From contig WELB01000250.1 of the NCBI GenBank assembly GCA_009602725.1, forward strand, positions 97,747-135,696: 37,950 nucleotides of DNA, written 5' to 3'. Below the pieces are notes generated by a model. The model ran no database searches. It saw only the letters and a list, made by a program, of their open reading frames with translations, and was not told the origin of the DNA. This document shows positions 1 through 17,100 of this stretch, one piece after another. The stretch comes from Spirogloea muscicola. Its lineage: Eukaryota > Streptophyta > Zygnematophyceae > Spirogloeales > Spirogloeaceae. The first letter of the stretch is position 1. Every line of letters starts with the position of its first letter. The translations under genes and the position numbers were made by a program.

Positions 1-3237
<3,237 letters not shown>

Positions 3238-3942
3238 TAACTGTAGAGAGGGTTGTAAAGGCGTCACTGCGTCACAGGGCCATAGCTATGTAAGCTGGCT
3301 CAGTCTGTGGCAGCACCAAGTAATTGAAGTCATGCTCATGGGGTCTATTGTGAACCCTTGAGTGGCGCATAATTGGCGCTCTGGATCTTCATTCAAACAT
3401 TGAGACATGCTGATGTAAGACAGTGTCTGCTAATGTGTGATGTGACAAAATCTGTCTGGAGGTTGGGTTCCTTGTGAACAGCACGTTCGGTCAAGCGAAC
3501 TACGTAGCCACGTTGATACTTGCTGTCCTTTGAGCTCCACTTAGTAAGACAAAACCAAGACTTCCTTGGATGCCTGCCTGACACGCGAGCCATACCAAGA
3601 CGGCTACCTGTTGAGCAGTGGCGGTGTGTCAATATTGTACATATTTGTCACATTATACTACCGGGGCAGTCTGCCAAGATAGCCAAAAATGAGTGTGGCT
3701 GCCCTCGTGTGCTTCACTCTTGCCGAGGACGCTTGATGGCAGCACCTTCTGAACAGGGCAGTGATCTTGCAATCCATGGAGCGACACCCTCTGTGTCCTT
3801 CTTCAAATGTGGAGTGCTTTCTGCAATGCTTCCTCGTCTGCCTTCACCACCAGGTCTGGTGGTAGATGCGAGCTGCGAGCCTGTTCCACCTTGTGGAACT
3901 GTGCATGGCTCTTCGCTTGGGCACAATCTTTTTGCTGTAGTG
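3238..3942. other. Intergenic spacer between convergent genes
   Basis: About 700 bases between the stop of the lyase gene (+) and the stop of the RecQ gene (-). A TGTAA, the usual chlorophyte polyadenylation signal, lies at 3254-3258, just after the lyase stop. It is close to the stop codon, so its use is uncertain. No conserved coding sequence was seen. A 146-codon open frame at 3520-3960 (+) has no recognisable domain. Confidence 0.6.
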
Positions 3943-8737
<4,795 letters not shown>

Positions 8738-8769
8738 GGCGGCGGCCCGCCTGCAGCAGCAGCGCGGGA

Positions 8770-8965
8770 GGAGAAGAAGGGCTCGCCCATTGAGAATATG
8801 GGCTGGAACAGCCAGCCCAAAAAAGAATGAACAGAGTACAAGAGAGAGGGGGGGGGAAGCCAGGCGAAGCCCTAAGGCGAAGCAGCAGAAATGACAAGCA
8901 CACAAGAAAAAACAAAGCAGCTACTAACCACTCAGTAACCCCTGCTAAGCAGGAGGAGGACCCCA
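8770..8965 (-). repeat. Dispersed repeat tail A with RGY-stop end, directly upstream of RecQ
   Basis: Read on the minus strand this starts with a frame ending LLLLSRGY-stop (stop near 8936), then a T/C-rich stretch, the hairpin GGGCTGG-CTGTT-CCAGCCC (8818-8800) and the conserved end CTCAATGGGCGAGCCCTTCTT. The repeat ends about 35 bases before the RecQ ATG and has the same orientation, so it occupies the expected promoter/5' UTR. The same module recurs near 9570, 9640, 22801, 23365, 24097, 25288, 33482, 33659 and 37601. Confidence 0.8.
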
Positions 8966-9180
8966 GCTCCCGAGCTGCCAGGCCAGTTGCCCGCCCGCCT
9001 CCACTCCCGCGCCTTCCGACCCGACAAGGCATGTGACGTGGCTGCACACGTGGACATCTGAGGCACGTCACATATCAGGTACAGTAGTGTGAACCAGGAC
9101 TCGCAACCACGGCACCTCCAGGTCGGCCCCGGTCAGGTAAGTGAGCCGCGTCGTCGATCGCCATTGGCAATCGGTGTTCA
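8966..9180. other. Non-coding stretch, nothing recognised
   Basis: Mixed-composition sequence between two repeat blocks. No open frame with family resemblance, no tRNA-like fold and no splice-linked exon was recognised. Confidence 0.5.
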
Positions 9181-9335
9181 TCCTACCATCCCAACCGCTC
9201 CACAACATCGCCAACCTGCCGCTGACCCGTCGATATGGCATCAGCAAGCCAAACCCCCATCAACCTCTCCCAACCGCTCAACAGCAACGTGGACCTGTCG
9301 CTGAGTCGTCGATATGGCATCAGCGCGCAGTCCCC
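9181..9335 (+). repeat. Two-copy direct repeat, period about 79 bases
   Basis: The string cgatatggcatcagc begins at 9231 and again at 9310, each preceded by a related segment (CCGCTCCACAACATCGCCAA versus CCGCTCAACAGCAACGTGGA). One frame reads PLHNIANLPLTRRYGIS and, in another phase, PLNSNVDLSLSRRYGIS. The 79-base period is not a multiple of three, so the two copies are out of frame. A related peptide, LLQNIANLGYTRRADVF, is encoded at about 24238-24288, linking this to the dispersed coding remnants. Confidence 0.7.
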
Positions 9336-9540
9336 ATCCTACCGCTCGAACCGCTCAAAAAGCCTCGAAGCGAAGCCGAAAAGGCTCCTCAATGGGCGAG
9401 CTAAGGCCCGCTCTGATGGGGATGACCCACCCTGATGGGCGAAGGCGGGTACCGGCCAGGCTAGCGGCGGGTAAAGGTGAAAGGGTGAGGGAATAGCAAT
9501 CCCAGGCTACACTGGCCTTGGGGATTAAGGGTGGAGGGGC

Positions 9541-9695
9541 AGAAGAAAGTGCTCGACCATTGAGGATAGGGGCTGGAAAAGCCAGCCCAAAAAAGAATGA
9601 ACAAAGTACGAGAAGGGGGCCAGGAAGAATAAAGAAGAGGGGCTGGCAAAGCCAGCCCAAAAAGAATAGACAATGTCCAAAGCCAAAGAAAGAGA
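9541..9695 (-). repeat. Tail A repeat, two hairpins in tandem
   Basis: Two adjacent copies of the hairpin module: GGGCTGG-AAAAG-CCAGCCC at 9570-9588 and GGGCTGG-CAAAG-CCAGCCC at 9640-9658, each followed on the plus strand by an A-rich AAAAAGAAT stretch. The second resembles the copy at 23340-23400 in its spacing to GACAATGTCCAAAGCC. Sense orientation, judged from copies with attached coding remnants, is the minus strand. Confidence 0.8.
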
Positions 9696-10204
9696 TGCCG
9701 AAGAAGGACTACACTACCCTAAACCCGGCTACACTGGCCTCGGGATTGAGGGTGGAGGGTGGAGCCAAATAGGCCAAAGCGGCTGCTCCAATCAAGAACA
9801 ATGCCATTCTTTCTGATCCGCATAAGCGAGCGGAGGGCTGGGACCGAGCAGTTCGACTCGGTCCCGTCTCCTTCCCTGAGCCGATTCCCCTCCGCCGCCG
9901 CCGCCGCTGTCGTCGTCGCTACTGTCGCCGTCGCTGCTTTGCTGCCGCCGCCGCCACGCTGAAAGCTCAGCGGGCATCGAGCGCGCGTTGGCCGTGCCAA
10001 GAAGGCACGGGTAGGTGTGAAGGTCTGGATCTGATGCTCGAGGAGCCTTCTAACGGAGAACTCCGTCAACCGGTACGTGAAGAACCGGTGCCTTGGCAAG
10101 ACACGCTTGTTTTGCTCAAACCTGATGTTCTGAGCATCGTCTCAGAGATCGTTTTGTCTGCATTGTTGACTGTATCATCTACGAAAGTTGCATTGTGTGC
10201 ATCT

Positions 10205-10275
10205 TTTGCAAGTACTAAGCAAAGTCACGAATAGGGCGAGTAGAGATACTGGCACTAAGTCCCGAATAGGGCGAA
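10205..10275 (+). repeat. Short direct repeats around GAATAGGGCGA, left arm
   Basis: Two units of the form (AAGTC[AC]C)GAATAGGGCGA, at about 10222 and 10259, separated by a block containing TACTGGCACTAAGTC. The right arm holds three units at about 11010-11100 in inverse orientation, so copy number changed after the arms were formed. Confidence 0.65.
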
Positions 10276-10351
10276 CTGAGTCGCCGGGGACTGTTACCTT
10301 GGTTACGGTGCACAAGACCCTCTCTGGTCTCTAATTGATATCGATTCTGGT

Positions 10352-10651
10352 TCATGTATTACTGTTGATTGCTTGCTGTCTTCCACTCACTCGTTTACTG
10401 GACCGAGTAGAACTCTGTTGATACGTATTTGACTTGAAGCGGTCGTACGCGTCAGTTGATGAAGCGGGCGAGTAGCAGCCATAACCGCCATAGGTGCTGA
10501 GGACCACATACTCGACGGTCTGGACGGAGTCGGTGCCATCGAAGTAGGTGGCGCCCGATTGAGCAGGTAGCGGACGCGGAGGTGGCAAGGGCCAGGAGCA
10601 GCATCCGCTCCCCGCCCCTTCGCCCCCCCCTCCCGCCCTCCCAGCAGCCAT
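10352..10651 (-). pseudogene. Left-arm copy of the small secreted-protein ORF, frame-disrupted
   Basis: The minus-strand open frame matches the right-arm protein over the core segment (YF.GT.SVQT.EYVVLSTYGGYGCYSPAS.TDAY.RFKS). Its signal-peptide part (LLLALATSASATC) is in a different frame from the core, because the sequence near 10560-10600 carries small indels relative to the right arm, and the right-arm start codon region is absent. A 99-residue reading frame is open but would lack a signal peptide. It is therefore best read as a decayed partner. Confidence 0.6.
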
Positions 10652-10898
10652 GGCTCACCTCGCCGCCGCCGTCCTGCTCCTGGCCCTTGCCGCCACCACG
10701 TCCGCTTCCTGCTCCTCCTCGGGCGTCACCTACTTCGGTGGCACCAACTCCGTCCAGACCCTCGAGTATGTGGTCCTCAGCACCTATGGCGGCTATGGCT
10801 GCTACTCGCCCGCTTCATTTACTGACGCGTACAACCGCTTTAAGTCTAGCACGCTAACTCGTATCAACATAATTCTACTGAGTCCAGTGAACGAGTGA
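10650..10898 (+). CDS. Small predicted secreted protein, no known family
   Basis: 82 residues from the ATG at 10650. Residues 1-20 form a typical signal peptide (MAHLAAAVLLLALAATTSAS, cleavage likely after SAS/SCS). The mature part is Gly/Tyr/Ser-rich with GGYGCYSPAS. I do not recognise the family. It lies just right of the centre of the inverted repeat and reads outward. The stop overlaps a possible splice donor (AACGA|gtgagtgg at about 10894), so this may be only exon 1 of a longer gene. The same donor string is conserved in the left arm. Preservation of the core in both arms suggests it was under selection when the arms arose. Confidence 0.5.
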   Translation: MAHLAAAVLLLALAATTSASCSSSGVTYFGGTNSVQTLEYVVLSTYGGYGCYSPASFTDAYNRFKSSTLTRINIILLSPVNE

Positions 10899-11522
10899 GT
10901 GGAAGACAGCAAGCAATCAACAGTATTACATGAACCAGGATCGAGATCCATTAGAGACCACAGAGGGTCTTGTGCACTGTAACCAAGGTAACAGTCCCCG
11001 GTAATTCAGTTCGCCCTATTCGGGACTTAGTGCCAGTATTCGAATGCTTCGCCCTATTTGGGACTTAGTGCCAGTATCTCTACTCGACCTATTCGGGACT
11101 TTGCTTAGTACTTGCAAAGATGCACACAATGCAACTTCCGTAGATGATACAGTCAACGATGCAGACAAAACGATCTCTGAGACGATGCTCAGAACATCAG
11201 GTTTGAGCAAAACAAACGGGTCTTGCCAATGCACCGGTTTTTCACGTACTGGTTGACGGAGCTCTCCGTCAGAAGGCTCCTCAAGCAGCAGATCCAGACC
11301 CTCACACCTACCTGTGCCTACTTGGCACGGCCAACGCGTGCTCGATGCCCGCTGAGCTTTCAGCGGTGGCGGCGGCGGCAGCAGCAGCGACGGCGACAGG
11401 AGCGACGATGACAGCGGCGTCGGCGGCGGAGGGGAATCGGCTCAGGGAAGGAGACTGGACCGAGTAGAAATCTTCGTTGTTTGAGATCTGATTCTTGCCT
11501 CAGAGATTGTCGTTGATAGAGC

Positions 11523-12230
11523 TTGTGTGGCATTGATTCTGATTTCTACATCGAGGTTGTGCTTTGTGTGGCTAAGACATTCAGGCTGTTCACAATAGGG
11601 CATGGATTGAGAAGCGGCCGAACCATTGATTCTGTAGGTGAACCTTCAGACATTGTTGAGCTGGCAGTTGACGCCTCAGACATTGCCGCTGTGTATGATT
11701 TGTCTGCAAAAGACTTAGCAGTTATCTCTGGCAGACCTCGCCGCGCCATCATGTCGAGCGGAATGGGACCTACATACAGAGGTACGCCAGTTGGTGACTC
11801 TCTAGCCAAGGTGAAGGTTCATTACGATGCAGAGCTCTGCCAGCTAAGATTGCTGGGCAGTACTATCAGTCGATAAATTGCTATTACTGGGGCCTTACTT
11901 TAATTATGAGGCAGCAGACGTCTATGAGAGGCTGAAGGATGACCTCTTAGCTAGGACTACACCAGTCCCAGACAACGCATCAGTTGCACAACGGAAAGGG
12001 GTCCTTAATTATTAGAGGATCCAGTCGAGAAGATGTTTAAGGCTTGCGTCCCGCAAGCCATCGTTGCATGCTACAGGATGAGGCTACCATTGAGTCTGCA
12101 GCGCTCCCAAGCACTCGTGATTCACCAGCGTGCTGGTCGTGCATTAGCCCAGGCTAATGGCTTCCGTGGTGGTGGTTTGGCTCCTCAGTATAGCTTGTCA
12201 GATATGCATGTGCTCACTCGGGGATTTTAG
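11523..12230 (+). pseudogene. Decayed coding unit of the RGY-stop repeat family
   Basis: Three successive open frames chain together. First, 11523-11876 contains DLSAKDLAVISGRPRRAI and GDSLAKVKVHYDAEL. Second, an overlapping +1 frame from about 11850 runs DKLLLLGPYFNYEAADVYER and on to GVLNY-stop at about 12015. Third, a frame at about 12011-12230 runs EDPVEKMFKACVPQAIVACY, then MRLPLSLQRSQALVIHQRAG and ends SDMHVLTRGF-stop. The frame changes at points where homologous sequence continues suggest indels in a once longer protein, though unmarked introns could do the same. The C-terminal part matches remnants at 23174, 23497, 23793 and elsewhere. No similarity to a named family was recognised. 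It starts about 55 bases after the inverted repeat ends. Confidence 0.5.
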
Positions 12231-12332
12231 TGTTCCCCTTAGCCAGCTCATTACCCAGTTAACAGGACATTTGTAAGGCTAGAACTTGCCTCCCTTTCAA
12301 TTTCATGCGCACCGCGCGCCTTCTCTCTTTGC
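12092..12332 (+). repeat. 241-bp repeat, copy 1 (partner at 23497-23738)
   Basis: Covers the end of the RGF-stop coding unit and about 100 bases after it, including CCCCTTAGCCAGCTCATTAC and the segment CCTCCCTTTCAATTTCAT followed by accgcgcgccttctctct. It aligns end to end with 23497-23738, with roughly a dozen to fifteen differences. One substitution makes RGF-stop here but RGYLASPLASSLPN-stop in the partner. Confidence 0.85.
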
Positions 12333-12850
12333 AACACCGTGCTGGTTGTGCCCCTGCAGCAGCCTCTGCCTTGCGCAGCGGACATGTCCCTTTTCCTTCG
12401 GTCATTTGACTCCACTTTGCTGACACGGGGGGTACTGAGAGGGCCCTGGTGCCCAGCCTGCAGCCGCATAGCATAGATGCACTTCACATTTCCATCTGTA
12501 TGCACTCGGCTGGCTTTCACAACCAACGCTGCCATCTCTTTGCAGCAACCTTTGGCTTTTGTCCGGATACGTCCTAAAGTGCACAGCCTTTTCTTCTTGA
12601 TGCACTTGTCTGTCTTTCAGCTACATAAGCACATTGCCAAGGCCTCCTGCCAGCCAATGCGCTTTTTGTGGAAATAATGAAATATAATGGTGAATGAGCA
12701 ATCTGGGCTGGGTTACAATCTGGAAAGCCTAGTGGGCCGGGAGCGCTCCCTGTGAAAGGGAAAAAGAAGTGGCTCTCCTAGACGGGGCAAGGGCTGTGCA
12801 AAAGCCAGCCCGAAAAACATTGACAAGGTTCGAAGGGCCAGCTCTGTGTG
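12333..12850. other. Non-coding stretch with degenerate repeat copies
   Basis: At 12320-12400 one frame reads LLSLQHRAGCAPAAASALRS, a diverged copy of the SLQRS..LHQRAG part of the repeat coding unit. At 12788-12840 there is a broken hairpin module (gggctgtgcaaaagccagccc, then AACATTGACAAGGTTCGAAG). No intact gene was seen. Confidence 0.5.
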
Positions 12851-12990
12851 ACAATGGCTGCTTATTTGTGTGAGGTCAGTATCTGTGTGAGGACGGAGTC
12901 TCAGCTGTCTCTGGGATAGTGTAAATGCTTTCTGTCTGAGGTGGGTTCCGTGTGAGGGCGGAGCCTCAGCTGTCTGTGTTACTGTGGCTG
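12851..12990 (+). repeat. Imperfect tandem repeat, two units
   Basis: GTGTGAGGACGGAGTCTCAG near 12887 recurs as GTGTGAGGGCGGAGCCTCAG near 12951, each followed by CTGTCT. A shorter relative (GTGTGAGGTCAG) lies just before. It is a simple local duplication with no coding content. Confidence 0.6.
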
Positions 12991-14195
12991 ATCCTTGTGT
13001 AATGTCGAACTCTGTGCGCCGCCATAAGCGAATTTGCGTCTGAACCGCCTAGATGTGGGCGGTCTGCTGGTCCTTCAGGGAAAGGGAACGTCCAGTTGAG
13101 GATTCCGAGTGGAGGGACAGAAAATGGAGGCTGTTGAACGCGATCGACAGGTGCAGCATGAGGAGCAGCCAGAGCAGGAAGATTAAGATCCACTCTTAAC
13201 GACATACATAACTGGGCAACTCAATGAGTGGGCCGCCACTGCTGATCACCCTGATTGAACGATATGTGTTACAGCTCAGAAGCAGCAGCTGAGCTAGCTA
13301 TCGCTGGCCACACAGGTGTCACTACCTACCAACCGAGGTCCATGCCTAAGCTGAGAATACAGTTGTGCTGGCTTATTGCTAGGATCAGCAGTATGCATAG
13401 GAGGAGGCTGTCGCAACTACCAGCAGAGCTGCTAGAAGGGGGCCGCACTAACTCAGCCTGTCAGCAATTTGTATTACCTTCCGCGGCTCTAGATCGCTGA
13501 GCAACCCCTTCCTATCCTCTCGCAACCATGGTGATGTCAGCCTACCAAACCACCCCAGATGCCCGCCCTTGTGCGCATGCAGGTGACTGTCAAGACTCGC
13601 CCCCTGATATCTCAGTATGAGTCAGGGACTCATAGCAACATCAATATGGGTGCAATAGCTAAGTCAGTCAGTACTCGAAGAACATCTGAGGAAAAGTTGT
13701 GGAGAACATGCTGATGCCACTTCCTGGAGTACCAGTAGTCAGAACCTCGCCTGCATCTCGCCTGCTGCTCGTCATGTCCCTGCATCAAGGTCACACATCA
13801 CCTGCCCATGCACCACTGACTACAATGATCTACTGCCTTTGCCAAGCCCTGATCGTCCTGTCGGAATCCTTCCCACGCTCAACTGGCTTGCATCATGACC
13901 AAATTGCACATCTCAGCAGCCAATCTTTTCTGTATCACACAGAGACCTTTACTTTGCCTCATCTTCAATGAACCTCACTGGCACGAGTATGCATGCACTT
14001 GTGCAAGCGCGCACAGCCCTACTGCTCATTCTGCTCTTAGCCCCTGCAGGCTGCAGCCTGCTCTAGCATTCTACAGTCACCAGTCACACCCATCACGCAT
14101 TCTCCTCCGTAAACCCTAACACCACCTCACTCAACACCTCACTTGGGGCTGCGCAACCCAGAAAGTAGTATCTCACACCACTGTCATCCCCTGCA
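12991..14195. other. Intergenic, nothing recognised
   Basis: About 1.2 kb before the 3' end of the SEC gene. Only short unrelated open frames occur, without domain resemblance or linked splice sites. I saw no RNA gene or clear repeat here. Confidence 0.5.
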
Positions 14196-17100
14196 CTACC
14201 CGTGGCGTGGGAAGGCCCTGTCATCTTCCAAAGCTTTGAACGGGCTGGGATGACGCCCCTTGCAGTATAACCTCCACATTGCAAAGAGTGCACGCTCAAA
14301 GTTCACCACCTTTACAGCCATCCCAGAGCATGGGCCAAAGATCCACATGGAAGCAGGCATTATTCAGCAATCTCCTGCAGGAAATGCTAGTCTACAATGC
14401 CAGAAGACAACCAAGGCCACGAATCAAACAAGATGCGGATCAGGACTTACCCAGCGGGTAGTGTCAAAGAGCGGGCAAGTAAGGCGATTTCTGCTCAGCT
14501 TCCCTCTCAAAACTTTCAGCAATTCAGGATTGGTGGCATACATGACAGCACGCTCTTCGTACTCGTCCAAGCTGCAAGCGAGAAGGCGCATGCACGTGAC
14601 ACTAAACACCTACTGGAAGAAGCGAGATGTACTAACTATATAAGAGTACAAAAGCGATATCTCCATTTGCACTACAGGCCCAAGACTCACCTGTATACAA
14701 CCATATCTGGTCCCAAGCCACATGCAAAGGCAAGGGACATGGCAACACGAGTGGCCATCTTCTGCAGCGGCAACGTTATCATCGGCAGACCAGCCCAGAG
14801 CACGTCAACTCCTGTTGTGTGCGCATTGCACAAGGGGCTGCACAAAGTAGGACAAGGCTAGTTATGGGCAGATATCAAGTAATATGTTACGTTGTCTTAA
14901 CATGGCAAGAGGGGCAAGCAAGGCATGCTACTATCACCACTCAGAATGAAGCAGAAGGTCACTGCCTTGTCAATTCATGTTCGTATATTTTGTGATTGGG
15001 GCTTCTCAAAAAATGACATGTGCAGTAACTCAAAGTTACTGACGATTGTTGCGCATGCGTGCTCCAGAGGGTGATTGGTCACAAGTGAAGGTATGGACTG
15101 GAGACACAAACAGTGGCACATGCATGACGCCTAGCAAGTGTAGCAAGTGCTTACGTGTCCAAAAAGAGGTCAGCCAAAGCACTTCGCCGTATGTGCTCAT
15201 TCTTGGCAGCTACATCTGTGAATATGATCTGGTCTGACCGCACACCCCTCTTCTGGGCAACTGCAGTGTAAGCCCATTCCCCTTGCTCAGAAGGTGACCT
15301 CCTCTTTACGCTCTTTCAGAGCCTAGTACTGTGCAAGCGTGCCTTCTCCGTAGAGCATACCCATTGAGGTCAATTCTTGGCGCGTCATCTGGAGATAGAT
15401 GTTGCAACCTCTTCTCAACACCATATGCTTCACATGAATTAACAAGACAGACTTACAGGCACTGAGTCTGGCCTCTCCAGCTGCTGGGAAGCGAAGGAGC
15501 CAAAGTGCACTATTTGGAACACGCTTCAAGATGTTGCACCTACAAGATATACACTTTGAGGAATGTAACATGGCAGCAAGGCAAGCGGGCCGCAGATTGA
15601 CTATCAGGTATACGAATGGAGGGCATCGTAAGATGGCTTTGTCTACCAAACAAGCACTTACCATGTGAGGAAAGTGTCTGGGTCTATCTTGTATAGCTGG
15701 TTGAAGCAAGCAAAGAGGAACTTGTCTTCTGGAAGACCGTACTGGGCACGAGTGAGTATGGGGGAGGGGTCTAGAATGTCCAGGTTCCTCTGACACACCA
15801 CACAGCCATCCGTGAGACGATTACCCCACCACTCTGCTTGATAATGGACTGCTTGCAAACCACATCTGCCTAGGATCCAAGCCCTGTTCTACGTCAGCTG
15901 CACTGTGAAAGCCCAACTCCGCAATAATCATAGACGATTCTCTACCTGCTTGTAATCATTGACAAAGTAGCAATGAGGAAGGTAGACCAGTGTCTCAGAG
16001 TAAATGTGAGCAAAGCACTGAGGGGAAACAAGCTGCAGCAACTCCAAAATAGAGGAAGATCAGATCTGCTGAACACTGAGCAGCATATTACTTGATGCAG
16101 TGCAATGCGTCAACCTTGCCGGTGAAGACCTGTAAAGAGCTCTTGCACAAATACATGCTCACCTCATCTGTAACCAGATAGTCTATGTAGTCAGCTCCAG
16201 TTGTTCCAGGGAAACCCATATATGATATCTGGATGGGAGCAGGCCTGAGTGCAAAGATATCATTGCGAGCACCCTGCAGACAATCATGATACACAGTCTA
16301 ACCTCATCAGTTGCGCCAGAACACTCTGGCTATGTAGCCACCTGCAGCATGAAGAATGCATAATCCTGAAAAGGACATACCTTGGTGTACCCATTGAGGT
16401 TGACCAGAATGTGAATGTTGTCATCAAAGATTCTTTGACCAATTTGGTCAGTGCTGAAGGATGAAATGTCAATGAAGACTTCTGCTTCTGAGGCTATTCT
16501 TTGCCTCCATTCTGACCCGTCACTGCTACTCAGGGCATAGCAAAACACCTGCCAATAACCGCCACTGTGCACTAAATCAGAGACCTGTTGTTCGACATAT
16601 GACAAGCCAATGACCTGCTTCCACTTTCTAAGGGCAACTGAATGTCAGGTTCCTGTGTTTGGCATCCAACAACAAAGAATGAAGCAAGTGCACTTGCTGT
16701 AATAGCACTTACCTTTATTCTCTGTCGATTGTGAAGACCAAAGACAGACCCCATAAGATGAGACAAGGGATGATTACCAAAATCGCTACTGACATATCTG
16801 CAGATGAAAAGAAGAAATGAAGCATGGTGTAACACAGGCTCGAGATCCTCTACAAATTACTGCACATTGCCGTCATCTTCTCAGCAGATTTAGCGGAGCT
16901 TCTATACCACAGCAACTATTGCCAAGATGTACTACAAATATGCAGTGAGCTGGCTTGATACACAGTCCACGTTGCAGAAGTTGAAGCAGGAGAAGCAAAA
17001 TCAGACCCTATGTGGAGGCGGCCAGGAAGTTTTGATGCAGGAGGAGAATGGTTGTATGGAGGTAGTGACAATCGAGAAGCCAATACTCGGCAGTGCTCAG

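Larger units (their letters stand above)
9855..11467. repeat. Large inverted repeat (about 750-bp arms, 70-bp spacer)
   Basis: The left arm (9855-10601) is the reverse complement of the right arm (10672-11467) with only scattered differences; by eye most 50-base stretches match at about 90 percent or better. Landmarks pair across the centre: the segment running from CTCGGTCC to the GGGGAATCGGCTC block lies at both outer ends, CTGATGTTCTGAGCATCGTC lies mid-arm, and ggccaggagcagc at about 10589 pairs with ctgctcctggccc at about 10676. Each arm carries one copy of a small ORF reading outward from the centre. The arms differ in the number of a GAATAGGGCGA-containing repeat. This may be a foldback-type element or a head-to-head duplication. 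No clear target-site duplication was seen. Confidence 0.88.

Noticed and set aside
8800-8830. Intrinsic terminator interpretation of the GGGCTGG...CCAGCCC hairpin
   Set aside because: The window is eukaryotic, and on the sense strand the T-run precedes rather than follows the hairpin.
9181-9335. CRISPR-like repeat array
   Set aside because: Only two imperfect units with related, not unique, spacers, in a eukaryotic context.
9541-9695. Helitron 3' end (hairpin before CTRR)
   Set aside because: No CTRR is found at a fixed distance after the hairpin, no TC 5' end was seen, and copies are not flanked by A/T as expected.
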